Below, in pieces: positions 1 through 14,629 of a stretch of DNA of 64,000 nt. This DNA is from Schistocephalus solidus (taxonomy: Eukaryota; Platyhelminthes; Cestoda; Diphyllobothriidea; Diphyllobothriidae). The stretch's first letter is position 1; each line of letters begins with the position of its first letter. The stretch lies in contig WEDG01001504.1 in the NCBI GenBank assembly GCA_017591395.1, positions 107,001-171,000 on the forward strand, given 5' to 3'. The notes beneath the pieces were generated by a model. It was given only the letters and a program-made list of their open reading frames with translations. It did not search any database and was not told the DNA's origin. Both the position numbers and the translations under genes were made by a program.

Positions 1-3000
1 ATCTTTGCAGTAAGCATTGCAGACTCAATATAAACATCACCCTTCTACACTGGTCTGATCATTGACCTACGTGTGTCACATATTAACAGCATAACCTGCT
101 TCTGTAGCTGTCATTGCAATATATCGCGCCAAACTTCCATTCCTACAGACTTGATTACTACGCAGACTGATTGTGGTATACGTGCATCTGTAGACGAGAT
201 CGTTACGCTACCATCTTGCATAAAGGATAATACTGTACTTCATCTGCATTTATCATATCAGCTGCTTTCATCCACTGAGCACACACTGTCAGAAACTACA
301 TGCAATGCATTTGATCACCAAGTTCATCAGCGACTTTATACTCCACCATTTTGTGGTAATACTCTCATCGGACATCCACATAACTTAGTTTGACTGCATT
401 TGAATGGTCGAGGGAAGAAAAACAGAGCTGGGCGGTTACTTATGCTAACTTAATTGTGGCAGTTCAAACGAACTCGCTATTTTATAAAGATTTACATGCA
501 AAGCCTCGACAGGAGAAGCTACATGCTGTATTTTGACTGGTTAAAAACGGAACAGCAGTATTTGGTACTCCATCCTAGTATGCGGTGTTTACGACACGAA
601 TTATAGGTGTCGTTAGCAGTGTCAATTTTGCTAAATAGAGTTGTATATGCTTTTCGACGAGATTTGTTATACCACATAACTTGTTAAGATTGAAAAACAA
701 AACATATCATAACAAAATGGATAAATGTATACTCTTATATAAAAAGTAATCCCCTGCGATGTTCGACTGCAATCTCCTCCATTACTGAGTCCTTCGAATT
801 TCTTCCCAACGAGGAATACTCTTGCCAGCACCTTGGGATAATATGTCAATAAGCCTCTCATTCTTCCTTAAAAGCGAAATTTATAAAGTACAATTTGTAA
901 ATTCGTTCCTTAAGTGTTTAATTTATGGGCCTATCATACTGTCCAATTCCTGAATCTGGAGATCTATAGATACGAAAAATCAACCGCTTATCATTTATTG
1001 TTCTACCATTCTATTTTTCCTGATGCAAATAATAGGATATGATGCTTTTACTATGTGTTTCTGATTTTTCTCTTCTACTGCTAATGTCTCCTTTGCATTC
1101 TTATTCACTAGCATAATAAAAGACAATAGAGAAAGTCAGGTTAATTAAATTCTAGGTAATTTCAATCTATTACACTCTGAAATAAGGATTGTGTGGTCTA
1201 ATCAACATATCTTTTGCTGTACATTGACACATCACAGTTCCGTTTTGCCAGTTCTGGCGAGCTATGTTATATGTAAACAGATCGAAATTTAGAAATTGGG
1301 ATTTGATATGTTTATTTTATGCGCGTGTATCACTTGGTATTTTGGTTCTGGTCACAGTGAGTGGATAAATTTTGCAAAAAAATTGAATGAAACTAAAAAA
1401 GCGTATTGCTCCCCTTCCCTGCCCATGAGCGCACAACGTGGCATATGACAGGTTTTTTTATAAACGTAGATTAGTGAGATATTTGCCGTCCTGAATGTGG
1501 GCCTTGCAATACAGTATAGTGCACCAATTGAAAAAACGCTTTTCTTCCTTTTTGCATATTAAGAAGCACCATCCTTGCCTTCCTCAAAGGGCTTAGTGTA
1601 TTCCCATTTTCTTAAAATCCTGTTCAGGCGTAAATGATTATGCAGATGCCTATTTGACTACCCTGCAGTCCCATTACAAACTTATATCCTGACATAAGGG
1701 CAGGCTTTGACTACGGTTTTGATTGGAAAATAGATTATAGTACAGCCAGTATAAAGCCTTTCTCACGAAGCGTGGTGACGGAAGCTGAGTCGATCGAATG
1801 TTGTCAATTAACATTCAGTGGGTTTTTGAACTTCACTCAAACAAACTTTGCTTATCCTTGGAGGTGTTTCTTTGAGACATGACATGTATCAACACATAGA
1901 CATTTCCATGCATTAAAATTGATTTATTTTTCCACGTAAATCAGATAATGCAAGATGCGGAAAAGCAGATTCTTTTTGGGAACTTAAAAGCTCTGTCAGT
2001 TTTTAAAATTCCGATTAGCAAATCCATGCCCTTTGAGTTTCTAAAACAAGACTATCGTGCCTACTGGCAATTATTTGTTTAAAGGTAATTTTTTTCGCTT
2101 TATGGATTTTATCTTATGTTACTACAGATGCACTCACGACCGAAAGCTAGGTTAAATTTAAAGCACTTGGCATGAGATTTAATTTACGACCCAGTTTCCG
2201 GTCATGCGTAATTTAGAAACAAAAAAACCACACATTGGCAGTTAAGGCAATAGCTTAATATTTATACGAACACTGTGTTCTGCATGCAATTTTCTTAACG
2301 GAGTATAAATTAAACCAAATAACGCAAAACGCCCCAATATAGAAAGAAAGGGAAGTCCCTTTATTTGCAGAAGAATAATCACGAATAAATTGAAGGGAAA
2401 CTAAATGCGGTAAAATTTTCCAGTTATTCTCTTCACTTAATCATAGCAAAGGTACGCAGACACCCGCCGTGAAAACGCTGATTAAAGCACTTTGTAAATT
2501 GCTAAATTATTGAAGAAATTTATTAATTGGTCCGAGGCATTTTTGTTCCAGAATTTGTTTTGGACGTTTGACTTTACTGAGCAATGCGTTTCATGGTTGC
2601 TTAAATCCACAAATATATTTTCGATTCCCGAATAATTGTGATACTCATCAACCTATGCATATGCATTTATGTTCTTTAATTCTTAAACCTATATTTCATT
2701 AAGGTACTTAATAATAGCAAGTTGCATGGATATTGTACAGTCTGAAAACATTGCACAACCGGAAATGTTAAATATAAAAATACAGCCTTTCATCAAGGCA
2801 CGTTTTTAACAAAGAAGTAAGGTGCTATCAAATGACTGCAAGAAAGAATATTTTTGTGTTCGTTTTCTTCAAAAGATACATAACTTCTAAATGCATCTTA
2901 AACCCAAAATCGAAATGCATACTGTAAAATGTCGTTGCGTTACTAATGGGGTTTCTTCACGTGGCCAAATAGACGTTTTTTAAAAATCTACATCTATTCA

Positions 3001-3836
3001 TTTCGGAAATAACTTGGTATTATAATGCGGTATAAGAATTTTAGAAGTCCACTTAAGGTAATATCCTTATATAAGAAGCATTTAAATTGTAAGCTATCAT
3101 CGTATGTGATTGGTCACAAACTCAATAAAGTGAGACCATTTATAACTAAGAACATCATGGCGATTCTCAATTCTTGCGCCACGACAATAGAAAATATACT
3201 CAATTGGAAAAACCCGGACACGAATTGAAGTATCTGATATTTTCTCAGTAAAAAACATTTTAACAAACCAGACCTAACTGTGGTAACTATTATTCAATTT
3301 ATTTATATTTCCTCTTGTTATTTATAGTACCACTGCTTTTGTATCGTTTGTTCCTTCTTTAGGGAAACCATCAAGCGTAAATTGTGCACTAGACACAGAT
3401 AAAGGAACATTTAAGCGTCAATATCAGTCCTTGTATCCGTCATCATACATAAAAACAGTACTGACCGGAAGAATAAGTAAAAAAAAGATGTTAGCGACCT
3501 TCAAAGCCACGTCATTTAGCAAGTCACGATAAATTTAGAGGAAAGTTATTTTTTATACAGTAAAATGCACCGATGCACATCCTCCAATGCCGTGTGCACT
3601 CTGGTGCATACCTAGTGCGCATAATTACAGCAGACAACCGTTTTGACAGAAGTTATTTTTGATACTATAATAAGCCAGGTCTAATGATTCCTCTAGAAAT
3701 GCAGTTTTGTAAGTTTGTTCACAAGCTGCATACAATAACACTTCTTGTTTTCGCATAAATCTTACATAAATAAAACTGTTTTACGTGTAAAGCTATGCCA
3801 TAAACCTACATTATTTTAGTTTCAAAGTAAAGTTGT
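1..3836. other. AT-rich non-coding stretch, nothing recognised
   Basis: Low-GC sequence with many stop codons in all frames. Short open frames here (the longest about 106 codons at 73-393, without an ATG) show no domain, no codon bias and no recognisable similarity, so none is called. I see no repeat unit, RNA gene or element end. Confidence 0.6.
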
Positions 3837-3908
3837 GGAAAAGAAATAAAAGAAGTTGGGAAAAGTTAGGAAAAAGAAAGAAAAGAAAAGAAAAAGAAAA
3901 GTTGGGAA
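3837..3908. repeat. Purine-rich GAAAA-type simple repeat
   Basis: The plus strand is almost uninterrupted A and G, with reiterated GAAAA/AAAAG words densest at about 3870-3900. The opposite strand is a polypyrimidine tract, so the Phe/Leu-rich open frames on the minus strand here are artefacts of composition. Confidence 0.8.
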
Positions 3909-6900
3909 TGAATGGTAAAATCCGTATTGTCCATGAAGAGCATAGGTCATGCCGTATAGCGTGAAAAAAATCATACACACAAAACGTGTGCAAAATGCAA
4001 ACCAACGGGTATGCATAATGTCCATTTCGTTGGCTTTGAAGCATGGTTTCAAAATCCTATAGACCGTTATGTATAGGTTCAAAACATCATTAAGCCAAAA
4101 ATAGATTATAAAGCAAACATTCACACCTATCAGTTATTCCCCTAAGCAACACGCTTTCTAGGAAGCTGCATTAATGGACAGATGCAATGTTTACGCAGAA
4201 ATCCCTGTACATATTGCAAATAAATCCAATCAATTTCTAGCAAAACCTATTATTTTAAAAAAGTGATAATTGCTTCAAAATAGAGTTGCTTGGTTAAGAG
4301 ACGAAAATGACTAGCCAACATAGAAGGCACGATTCAGCAATCAGGTTAAACAGTGCCTGCACGCTTCTCATTTTTGACTTTCACTTCTTAGGTTGCTAAA
4401 AATAAAAGCGTCTCGCTATGCCACTCATTCATTTCTACCTGATACTTTGCAAAGATGTGCGCGGATCCGCGTTTCTGCCTAACTGAGTTTACTGTTGATG
4501 ATATTTTGAAATATGCATTAGTTTTCCATCAGGACTCATATGACCTAATTGTTTAAGATCAAATTAGAGGACCTGAAATTATTAAAAATGTCCCTGTTGG
4601 GAATCAAAGTGTGAACATAGAGCCAAACAGTTTGATGATTTTATTTTCTTCATTTTCATAAATGTTTTGGAAAACCTCTCTGCGTTTAATGCATACTAAC
4701 TGCAGAGGCATTAAACGTCATTCATAATATAATTCAATGAATTTACTAGCGCAAATTAGCTAAAATATATCGGTTTAAAAACAATGCGGTTTTCAAGAGA
4801 GAATGTTTCACTTTAATGGTGGTTTTACAAGGATTAAAATACAAACCACGCCGAACCAATGAGAGTTTTAATTGTAACGTTTTATGGGCATAGATTTGGA
4901 AGATAAGGAGGTGAGTAAACATAAACAGATTGATTTGCTCTAAGCGAGATATCCCATGTTGAGAAGCCAAGGGAAAATTAGAACCTGAGCCATTTCCTCC
5001 TTTACTGAGTTTTATAATGCACGGTTTCCAATTGGGTGACTGGGAGGTGCATACTGATATAAAAATTGTTAACACTGTCTTTTGCACTATTTAACGTGAA
5101 CGTTTGAGTAAAGATACAATATATCAATTACGATTTTTGAAGTTTGTGGGCAGTTATTGCTATATTTTCTATGAAGTTGTAAAACATTATTTTTAACAAG
5201 ATACTTCTTTACAGATTAGGAATTGCAGTCAGATCGGTCCAATGGCCCTTAAAGAATGAGATTGCTAGGCATTTCTCTGCGCAAGGCAAAAATAAGAAAA
5301 TTCAAATTTCCTGTTTACCGCAATGAAAACATTTCTGAAATCTAAGTCCTTTAAACTGCTTTCAGTAAGTGCATTTGCAAGACCTTGCTTATGTTTGAGC
5401 AGAATGGATCCAACGTCCACTTAAGTTAAATGTAAGATACTTTAGCAATAAAAGCGTAGAAGATGTAGTGCTGAATGTCTGTAATTTCAAAAAAATACAC
5501 AAAATTATGCCTTTTTAATTAATTATTTAAAAGTTAAACTCGAAGGATTTTCGAAAAAGAAGGCTAGATAGTTTGATGACTATTTGCCTGAGAAACAACC
5601 TAAGGCATCGTCATGTGTCAGAGTTTTTGCAAATAGCATATTAAATATATAAACGTTGCATTTCGCAAATGGTAAGAAATTGTGGTACGGATATTTTCTA
5701 AATATTGCCAATATTTTAAAAGCTATAGGAAGGTTTTTTTACTATGAATTGTTAAACTGTTTGATTTTATTTTACTTTAATACTCCGATCGTTAACCACG
5801 TTTTCATAAGAAAATTCGCCACAAATTTTATAAATGAAAATTACGGACTTTTAAAATTCAGGCTCGTGTGGCAAACTTAATTTGTGATCCCTGATGAAAA
5901 TTCGAATAGATTCCATCAATAACTTAAAAGAGTGAATAAGAATGAAAGGGCGTCGGTTGAAATTACTGCGACGAAAATTAACGGTACTTAGCGTACACCG
6001 TGTCTTTTCAGATGAATGTTGCAGTTGTCACCAAAAGTGAAAAACAACCATTAACTACTGTTTTTTTTAGGAAATTGTTTTGAAACACCTTTTCTCACAG
6101 CAAAAAACTTCTTTAAGTCAGGTGACTTTCATTATTTGTAAATCAGCCTACTTGACACCATTCAGTTGACTATAGATGTCTCCAGCCAAAAATAACGTGA
6201 GGAAACTAAGTTAGGTATACTATGCGTTGTGCAAAATTGTTTTGATAATATAAGATTCCATTAGGTGAATATGTGTCACCTTTCAAAATAAAGAGAAATA
6301 ATGTTTCATGATTAACTCTTGCGTTCTTAAAGCATAAGGCACTCATTTTTCCAAACAAATGAATGCTTTCCTTCTCCTGGTGTACTTCCCAAAGACACAT
6401 TAACAATCATTAGCGTTTGTGTAGAGGTTAAGCTTAAGTCCTTTATTTAAAAAAAAATAAACGAGATTTTTAATTTAAAAGCTTAAATATCTTGGCATGT
6501 TGAGATTGCTTACTTTTAAACAACATTTTAAAATTTGCAGAATGCTTATGCTTAGTAAAAACGTAATTGCAGGGTGTCATACAATACGCAGCTGATATGT
6601 GTGCAATATATTGACTATAGTTAAAGGCCGTTTACAATAAACAAATTGTTCGTGTTCTTGAAAAGAAGAACATAATTATTTTTATAATACTAGGCCCAAT
6701 TAGAACTTTTTTTATAATTCATCTCCAAATATAATGGGGAATTGTAGAGACATTGAATGCTGGAGGAAAAGTGTAATGTGAAGATTCTAAATTCAAAGGT
6801 AGCAACGCATGTTGTTTAAAACGTTTTGAAGAATTAACATCTTTTTCTTTGCATATTAACATAAACGGGAAGAAATTAGATAGCGAAAATTCAACTCAAT

Positions 6901-7742
6901 AAAAAGCAAATGTAAAACTTTCCTGGACTGTAGTTTGAAGCCTCGAACTTAAACGATTAAAAATACCATCTGTAAAAGGAGATAATTGCGTATTTATTTT
7001 AAATTCCCTTTGGTGCATGCGCTCACATTCCTTTGCCCTAACTGACTTTATTTTTGTCCAAACTTATGCATGAAATTATTAACTAAATTTTATGTGGTCA
7101 GGGCTGTCTACCCTTGCTTCATGCGTAACTCACGATTGCTTCCGTATTTAAGGAAAATAATGTCAGCTTCATTGTAAACCCAAATGTTGGTGCCTTGAAG
7201 CGATTGCTTAATTGCTTTTGAAATATTGCTGCCCTGAAAACGCATAATAGAATAAAAACGTTTTTGGTGCTCCCTGGAGGATAGATAGATGTAAAAATAA
7301 CTTGCATTGAAAATCACGTTTAATAAAAGTTTTGTTTGACATAATACTTCTGCACACTAGATTTCCCATGGGTTTATGTTTCTCGCTATTTTGAAGAACG
7401 AAGTCAACATGGCCTTGCTTCATGTGCTGACTATACACTTAACCATTGACTGCTGTATGCTTTGTCGTTGATTATTATATTTGAATGTCTTTCAAGAATT
7501 CCTGACCATTATATTATTTAAGGAGGCGTTGGCTAGTTGCCTCCAATCTCATTTTTGTGAAATACCTAGGCATTGTTTCAAGTCAAAGTGGAGGCGTGTT
7601 GACTAAAAGCGTCTCTAACTTGAATTGATAGACAAACTACCGCAATACAAACGTACATTTATTATCCCATTAAATGCTTATCGAAATGCTGAAATGTGTT
7701 TCCGTTTAAAAAAAGGTAAAAATCGTAAGATTGGTTTAATAT
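3909..7742. other. AT-rich non-coding stretch
   Basis: No recognisable gene or repeat. A 113-codon open frame on the minus strand (4746-5087) is AT-rich, has no domain and is not supported as a gene. Confidence 0.55.
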
Positions 7743-7943
7743 TTAACATAAAACATAATTCTTAAATATAAAGGTGACATCTGGATGCCGGCTTTTGACC
7801 GAGTTTCGTTCCGACCACTTCACCAAATACTCGTAACCAAGACAACGTTTAGCAAAATTCATCGCGCGGACCGCAACTTTACGGTCGTCAGAGATAGGTA
7901 AATATCCTTCTATTGTAGGCCCACTTTCTGAAGTGCATGGCAA
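7743..7943 (-). other. Exon-like open frame of unknown identity
   Basis: A 66-codon minus-strand frame with more balanced composition than its surroundings. The segment around DDRKVAVRAMNFAKRC, preceded by a glycine and followed by a Val/Thr/Phe stretch, loosely recalls the N-terminal helix and first strand of cystatins (a VxxAxxFA pattern). The cystatin QVVAG motif cannot be recognised, so I do not assign that family. A CAG that could be a splice acceptor precedes it on the minus strand. It may be a decayed exon or chance. Confidence 0.12.
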
Positions 7944-8635
7944 TACTTTGCGGTCTGAATGTATCTAAGATTCGTATTTATACCTCCCAGTGGTGCAAAT
8001 TTACGGTATACGTGGAATTAAACTTATATCCGAAAATTGTGCATTTATTTATAATGTTAGAATACTGAATGGGCAGACGGGAGCTAGCTTCATAATGCTG
8101 TAATTTCTGTTGAAATTGAAAACAGGTCGTTTTTGGAAGGAAGGCCCAGTCATTGCGAAATAAAAATAAAATAATTATTTACTTAATTCTGGATTTTAAC
8201 ACAAACAATTAAAACTAAAATACTATGCGTTACTACAAGTTGCTTTCTTAATAACCAACGCCATTCGGAAACATCCGCTTTTTGTGAGAAAATCAATTTT
8301 TTTCAAATCCTTTTTGTTAAATTATACAGATTTTTAATCAACAGTGCACGCTTTCGGCTCTTAACGATCGTAAAATATGATAAGGTTGAGAGAAAATGAT
8401 CCCAAAATCATGTTTTCTGCTACAAAATATGCATTTCTGATTAATTTGGATGGACGTCATCTGCTGAGTCCATCAGAACTGTTAACATAACATGTCGGCT
8501 TGTACGTTTGTCAGCTCTCCTCTGAAAAAGATATACAGTCAATTCTTGTATGCAGATGTTCTTAGACTTAACATTCACCATACACGGAAGGATAACATTT
8601 TTTGTCGGTTCTTTCTGCCCACAAGCATGCAAGAA

Positions 8636-9050
8636 ACACATATTTGAACAAGACAACACAGAATAAGTAAAGAGTTTGCCCTTGAACCAAGGCACTGAAA
8701 AAAGAATATATTTTATAGAAACAGAATGGCGTTAGTACACCCCTTTCTTTCAATGGCTTCAATTTGCAAAGTGGTAGCTAAGCGGACTAAAATTTATTAA
8801 GGCAATCTTGAAAAAGTAGAGGTTTTTCTCCTCATTTGGACAAGACTGCACACAAGAATAAGACCACACAGAATTGGTAAATGTTTTGGCTTGAACCAAA
8901 GCACAGAGAAAACATCTTTTGCAAAAGCAGAACGGCGCTAATACGCCCCTTTTTTACAATGGATTCAAATTGCGTAGTCGTGGTTAAATAGACCGAAAGC
9001 TTATAGGTCTTTATTGTTAAAATAGAGGTTTATGTCATCATTTGGTAGAT
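8636..9050. repeat. Diverged ~208 bp tandem duplication, two units
   Basis: Two head-to-tail copies. Matching landmarks include CACAGAAT at 8657 and 8867, a 'TTGAACCAA(G/A)GCAC' block, 'CAATGG(C/A)TTCAA' and 'TAGAGGTTT' at 8817 and 9023, giving a period of 206-210 bp. The copies differ by many substitutions and small indels, so the duplication is old. It has no coding content and no element ends. Confidence 0.7.
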
Positions 9051-12000
9051 ACATTTGAAAAGTGTCTTTAAAATCGATGGACAGTCCAACGCTATGCAGC
9101 TAGCGTACGTTCGTCATGTTGAGTGTGTCTATTGATGCTTAATGTCCTGGTATAAAGTAAGTTCTTTCATAGCTTGAACACCGACCAGTAGACGATATCT
9201 ATACAACTCGTACCTTTTGTCAGTCTTGAAAAATTATTGGTATGTGCCTCTGATAGTGTCCTTTTAATACGACCACTACTTTATATTTTTAAATATCCGC
9301 AAACATAAAGCACGCACGTGGTATTAAGACTATAGAAAACGAGTTTGCCTTCGCCTGCATTTAGCGAAGCAATACTATCAACAGAGTATAAGCCGATACT
9401 GCCTTTCTATTTAAAGTTATTTTTTGTCAAGTTTTCGAACAGCATTCTATGGAGCAATAATGAATAAATAAGTAATTTGTTTAAAGTATGCCATCTATTA
9501 TCTGTGATAATAAAGAGTTGTTTCCTTCAGTTTTTAATTTTCTGTTTTAAAATTCCTAATATCAGTGAGATGTATTTGAACACTGTGAACGTTCACATTT
9601 TATTAATAAAGAAATTATCATGGATTTCCTTTTGGATCATAATTTCATGGGAATTTCACAACACGTCTTTATCATAACTAGATGTATTGCGCTGCATATC
9701 AGGAATGTGGTGTTATCGTGTGTTCATTTGAGGTTGTTGAAAAATTCATCCATTCATAAGGGCATCACATACAGCGTTTTTGAGAGGATGTTCGATCTAA
9801 CCTTCGTGAAAGTAATTGCATATACGATTTATTGAAATGCAATTCATAAACGATATGCAAAGCAGATTAGCCAACCCATAAAATTTTATGATTAACCTTT
9901 TTTGTGAATAATTTGGCATTTGTTTTATCTTTTTCATTTGCGTTATTTCTCTGTATGTGAGGATAAAAAAACTATTGAAATAAAAAGGAACTTATTAGAG
10001 TGAATTTGAGAATTTGTGGTTATCCACGTAATTTCCTAGGCTGTTAAGGTTTATAGAGTGATAAATATTATCACTGCGCTTTATGGTATAAAATATGATA
10101 ATAACAACCTAAAAAACGTGCCCAATAAATGTCTCTGTTGGAACCGAAAGCCTAATATTTTGTCAGGGACAATAACGTGAACGAAAATATAAGAACTTGC
10201 AATGTTTTCCATAATCCAGGGCAGTTTTAAGCTTAGAAAATTATCTTTGGTCATGTTGTGACATTTTCTGCCACAGAATGCAGCAAGGAACTTTGTTGAC
10301 AATATTTTGTTTCATCATACGGAGGATTGGAAACGCAAAGAAATATATATTTTTAACCACGGCAGGTTGTCACATTTCCGTGTCACGCCGTGCAATTTAG
10401 ATATCGAAGCGCTTTCGGTCGGACGTTGATTATTAACGCATCCAAAAATTTTCGGCCGAAGGTCTGCCACGCGTGCTGAGAGCGAATATTCTAATTATTA
10501 GCCAGACCATATTTCGGAGATTCATATCAAAGGATTAAAAGAATGGGAAGGAAAAACGGTTAACAAGCAAGGTGGATGTCACTTTTTATCTGTTATGAGC
10601 TATCATGAGCCTAGGCATCAATTTTGAAGCCCTCTCCATTTTACTTAATGTGTTTATAAAGGAGCTATTATTACAACTGCAAGCATATCTCCAACAACGG
10701 CTCGTTGCTAATATGATTATGTCCTAAGTGTTAATGCTAATTTTCACAAAACCAGGCATACACTGCCATCATCAAAACCCTTTTACGCTTTTCTAATATT
10801 GCTAAAAAAATTCATCATTCTTAGGCATATTGACAAAGGTTACTCTGACAACATACCTTTTGTTAGTATATTTGCATTTGTCCAGTCAAAAGTATAAAGA
10901 AAAAGATCTGAGCCTAACTATTTCAGATGTGTTAAAGACAACAAAAAGTGTTTGGTGTGTTACGTAATATAACGATCTTAAGAATAGTAATTAGACTTGC
11001 TAGTGGTAGGAGTTATTAATTAATTAAACCGTCATTACGATGGTTTTATTTTTTGGTCATTTTGGAAATGTTGTCCAAACATTAGTGCTTAGGAAAAGGT
11101 TGATGTGGTATGTCCCGTTTAACTTATAAAAATGTGGTATTATTACCTTTTAAAAATAGAAATATTAACAACACTTATGACGAAAAATATACCAACCCTT
11201 AGCGTATTTACAGGTAAACATATTTAAGAAGATATAGATTCCACCAGATTTAAGGGACATTTATGCATGGATATGAAGGGCATTTATACCTAAAACATTA
11301 ATTATTTCGTTTCTATGAATACTCGGATGCATATATTTAAAATATTTCCTCAACTGTGTCAACCTTCATAAAATTATACGTTCCTGTTGCACATGCCAAC
11401 TTGTGTGGTTATTATGTTAAACTTTAATTAAAGGTCGAATCTTGATATGAAACGCAATCCCTTAAATAACTTTTATCTCACATCCACTCTTTAAATATTT
11501 ACTCAGAGGTATGACGGCTTCCTATCAGGTGGGCGTGCTTTGATTGTCTTTTCAACATCTAACAACAGAGAGTTTGGTGAAGTAAAACGAAGCGCGTCAC
11601 TGGCTCCCTTTATTTAACAAACAAAGACTATGTAAGTACACTGGCGAATATGCGTTTAGTTGTGATTTTTGTATTCTGATAAATGCTTTGTAACCGGCCT
11701 CGTATCCCGAAAGAAAGGCTCACAAATTGTGAATCCAAACTTCACCTTATCAGACGATTGAATTCAATTGAAACGCAAGATGATAGTTACCGGACCGGAA
11801 TCTGGGCCAACGTTGGGGGGCCTTGTTAAGGCACAAACTAGCATAAACTGTAGGAACCTACCGTCGGTATATCGTGGAGGCCTTTTCAGTTGAATCTAAC
11901 TCCACTTCATCCCACCACTATGAAGATGTCATCAACTCCTTCCGAACATTTATCAGACAAACGAAAACCTGGATCTGCTGTCTTCCGTCTTGTGCAGCAT

Positions 12001-13931
12001 TGCACGTAATCTTTATATGTTATTTAAACAATTGGTGACATAGAATTTTATGATTTCATACATTATTCTGGTCCTAAATAATTATCAAAAGAAAGAAGAA
12101 TTATGGTGCATTGTCAAAGGCGAATTGCCAATTACACATGCCCAATCTGTGAGCCGTTGACGTTTAGGTGGTCGCAGGCCCACTTTGCCACATGTGCACA
12201 AATAGTTGGTCTCAAAGAAGGCCGGTCATGTTAAATATCCTGAAGCGGAAGTGCAAAATAGTCAAAAAGCTGACTTACGTCCATAGAAGAACACAGGGCT
12301 GTAACGAGATATGCTAGTAGCAGGGGCTTTGCAACGTAATTCCGAATACGTATGACCAGTTATCTGCTGGCGTACATAACAAAACGGCGCTATGGAGAAA
12401 TAGGGCGGTGTGAGCAAGGGTAAATATAAACTCACAGTAAATGAGTCCAATCTAAAGAAACGTAAGCATATGGGCAAACAAGTACCACATAAACTTACTT
12501 TGCCATATGCAGCTGGGGGAAGTTAATTAGCATATTTGAAGGAAAATACACACCCCAGATCAGAGTGGTTGCCATCAATACAGCGGTAAGCGAAAATTTA
12601 TTCTAGTATACAAGCTCAACGATTAATAGAAGGTTTAAAAACAGTATGAAACCTCAAACGGGATACAAATCAATTAAATAACTAAAATCATGTAAGGAAG
12701 CTGTTATTGGGTCACAAAAGGCTAGCAACAGTTCTACAATGCTGAATCTTCTCAGAAAGTATGACATGGGTGGCAGAGGGTAGCAGAGTAAAGTTGATTT
12801 GGGCAAATTAATTTAAGAATCCGTAATAAACTCAGCCAATTTATAAGACCATGGAAGTAAACTTCTTTATGTCGGAAATAGTACAGGCAGGTGACAGCAA
12901 GCAGAGAAATAAAATGGCAACGGGATGGTAGCGTACTGCATTTTTTACGGAAAAAGTTACTATTAAAACGAAGTTGGCAAATTCGAACACATGCAGGACA
13001 CACGAAAGTACTTTCCGATGATGGATATCCTTTTTTGCCGTAGGTAACTTGCCAGCTGTAAGAATAAACATACCGGAATGTCGTACCAACGTTCGGCCCT
13101 TTGACTCTCGGTTTTGTAAATTTCCATAGAATCCACCTACTTTAATAGTGTAAGTAGTACTGTTTTTCGATTAGTTTCAATTGATTATGTTAACCTTTCA
13201 CGTTTCCCTCGGTGACGGATTAGACTGAGAGAGGTTACTTATTGTCACCTTCCCCTTTGTGGTTGAATTGTTTTGGTTAAGCTATTTCAATGAGTTTTGT
13301 TGGTTGACGTTCGGCCTGGTTTCGTTGCCTGTCCTCTCGTTTACTATGAGGTCAAACTAGCCTGAGGCTGTCTTCTCCCCTTATCGGACGCAACATTAAG
13401 TCTTTACCATCCCATTCATATTTTTTTCCATTCTTATTTTTTAAGTTATGCATATTACGTGAATATTGATTTAATCGTTTCCATGCTTAATTTTTACTTA
13501 ATAAAAATTCTACATCCTTAAATCTTACATTAATCATATTAAATAGACAACTGGTAATAAGGGGATTAAATTTCACCTTTATGTCCTACATTCCTGCTTA
13601 GTCCCAACTTATTTGATTAATAATGCATTTTTAGAAATAAAGTAATCCAGTTTGTTTTTAATTAACTCAATTAATTTAAGAATTGGCGTACTAAAGGCCT
13701 ACCATAATCATATTTTATTTTTTTCGTTTTAAAAATAAAAAAAATTGATCGCACACCCGGATGTTCAACTCAATTGAAAAGTGTATAATTTGAATTCAAG
13801 GATAAAATTAACTTGATGATTTTTGCTAACTTTATGATAAAATTATTTTATTTCCGACATTTTGTGGGCATAAAATTATATATCCATTAAGAAACATTTA
13901 GACGCTTACGCTATTGCAGTGAGCTGACCAC
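9051..13931. other. AT-rich non-coding stretch
   Basis: Nothing can be supported as a gene. Slightly GC-richer islands at 10.36-10.5 kb and 11.7-12.0 kb contain short open frames without recognisable domains. Confidence 0.5.
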
Positions 13932-14345
13932 ATGCCACAGTATTTAAAACGTAACGGTTGCTGTTATTTGTCTATCATTGCGTTAACTACAGTGCTAATT
14001 TCATACTACGACCTTCGCGGATTCTACCCGTACTCATCGGCTACTTGGCCTACCACAAGTTTCCCTTCTTACGCCAGCCAAGCCAAGCCACTGCTGCAGT
14101 TTCAAACTAACTACTTCCAAACACGTTCTCCTCTTATGCATCACGTGCTCGCTCAGCAGCCTTTTGAGACTGTTTACGGTTGTTTTAGTATATCACTTGG
14201 GCATTTTTTACAAACTCCCATGCGTATCACTCAGAAAACCTCGATTATCACCAATTTAGGTCTCACATGGGCCGTTCTTAGGGTTATGCACTGTAAGCAT
14301 GACCGTTTATTGCAAATAAAGATCTGCAAAGCTAGAAGACCGTAG
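13932..14345 (+). CDS. Orphan 137-codon open frame, doubtful
   Basis: The second longest open frame of the window. It begins with ATG and is more GC-balanced than its flanks. The predicted protein has a hydrophobic N-terminal stretch (about residues 12-28) and is rich in Ser, Thr, Tyr and Gln, but shows no domain I recognise. A strong splice donor sequence (CAG then GTAAGTAAG, at about 14400) lies beyond its stop codon, in a different frame. It could be a relic of a repeat or chance. Confidence 0.15.
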   Translation: MPQYLKRNGCCYLSIIALTTVLISYYDLRGFYPYSSATWPTTSFPSYASQAKPLLQFQTNYFQTRSPLMHHVLAQQPFETVYGCFSISLGHFLQTPMRITQKTSIITNLGLTWAVLRVMHCKHDRLLQIKICKARRP

Positions 14346-14629
14346 TAATTCGGATTTAATGATAGTTGATAAAGCGGGCTCAGGACACATCGCTCTTGCC
14401 AGGTAAGTAAGGAAGCCGGCTGTATAACCGGCTAGCTAAAGTGCCAGAGGACATTAATGAAGTACATATCGAAGAAGCACTACCATGTAACAGGGTGATC
14501 TGACAAAGTCTTAAGTAATAAAAAAAGTGGGCATAAAATAACAAAGTAAATGAGCACAGACAACACACAAACAAATAAACAGATAGTGGTGTATATTCAC
14601 ATGCACATTTCGGCTAAAACCCATAGGCG

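Noticed and set aside
4746..5087. 113-codon minus-strand open frame
   Set aside because: No domain, AT-driven composition, no splice or promoter context; typical chance length for an AT-rich genome with so many frames.
12109..12235. Short plus-strand frame with CPIC...HFATC, zinc-finger-like
   Set aside because: Spacing (x2, x10, x3) fits no standard finger well, and the frame is short with no repeat of the motif. Not enough to call a protein domain.
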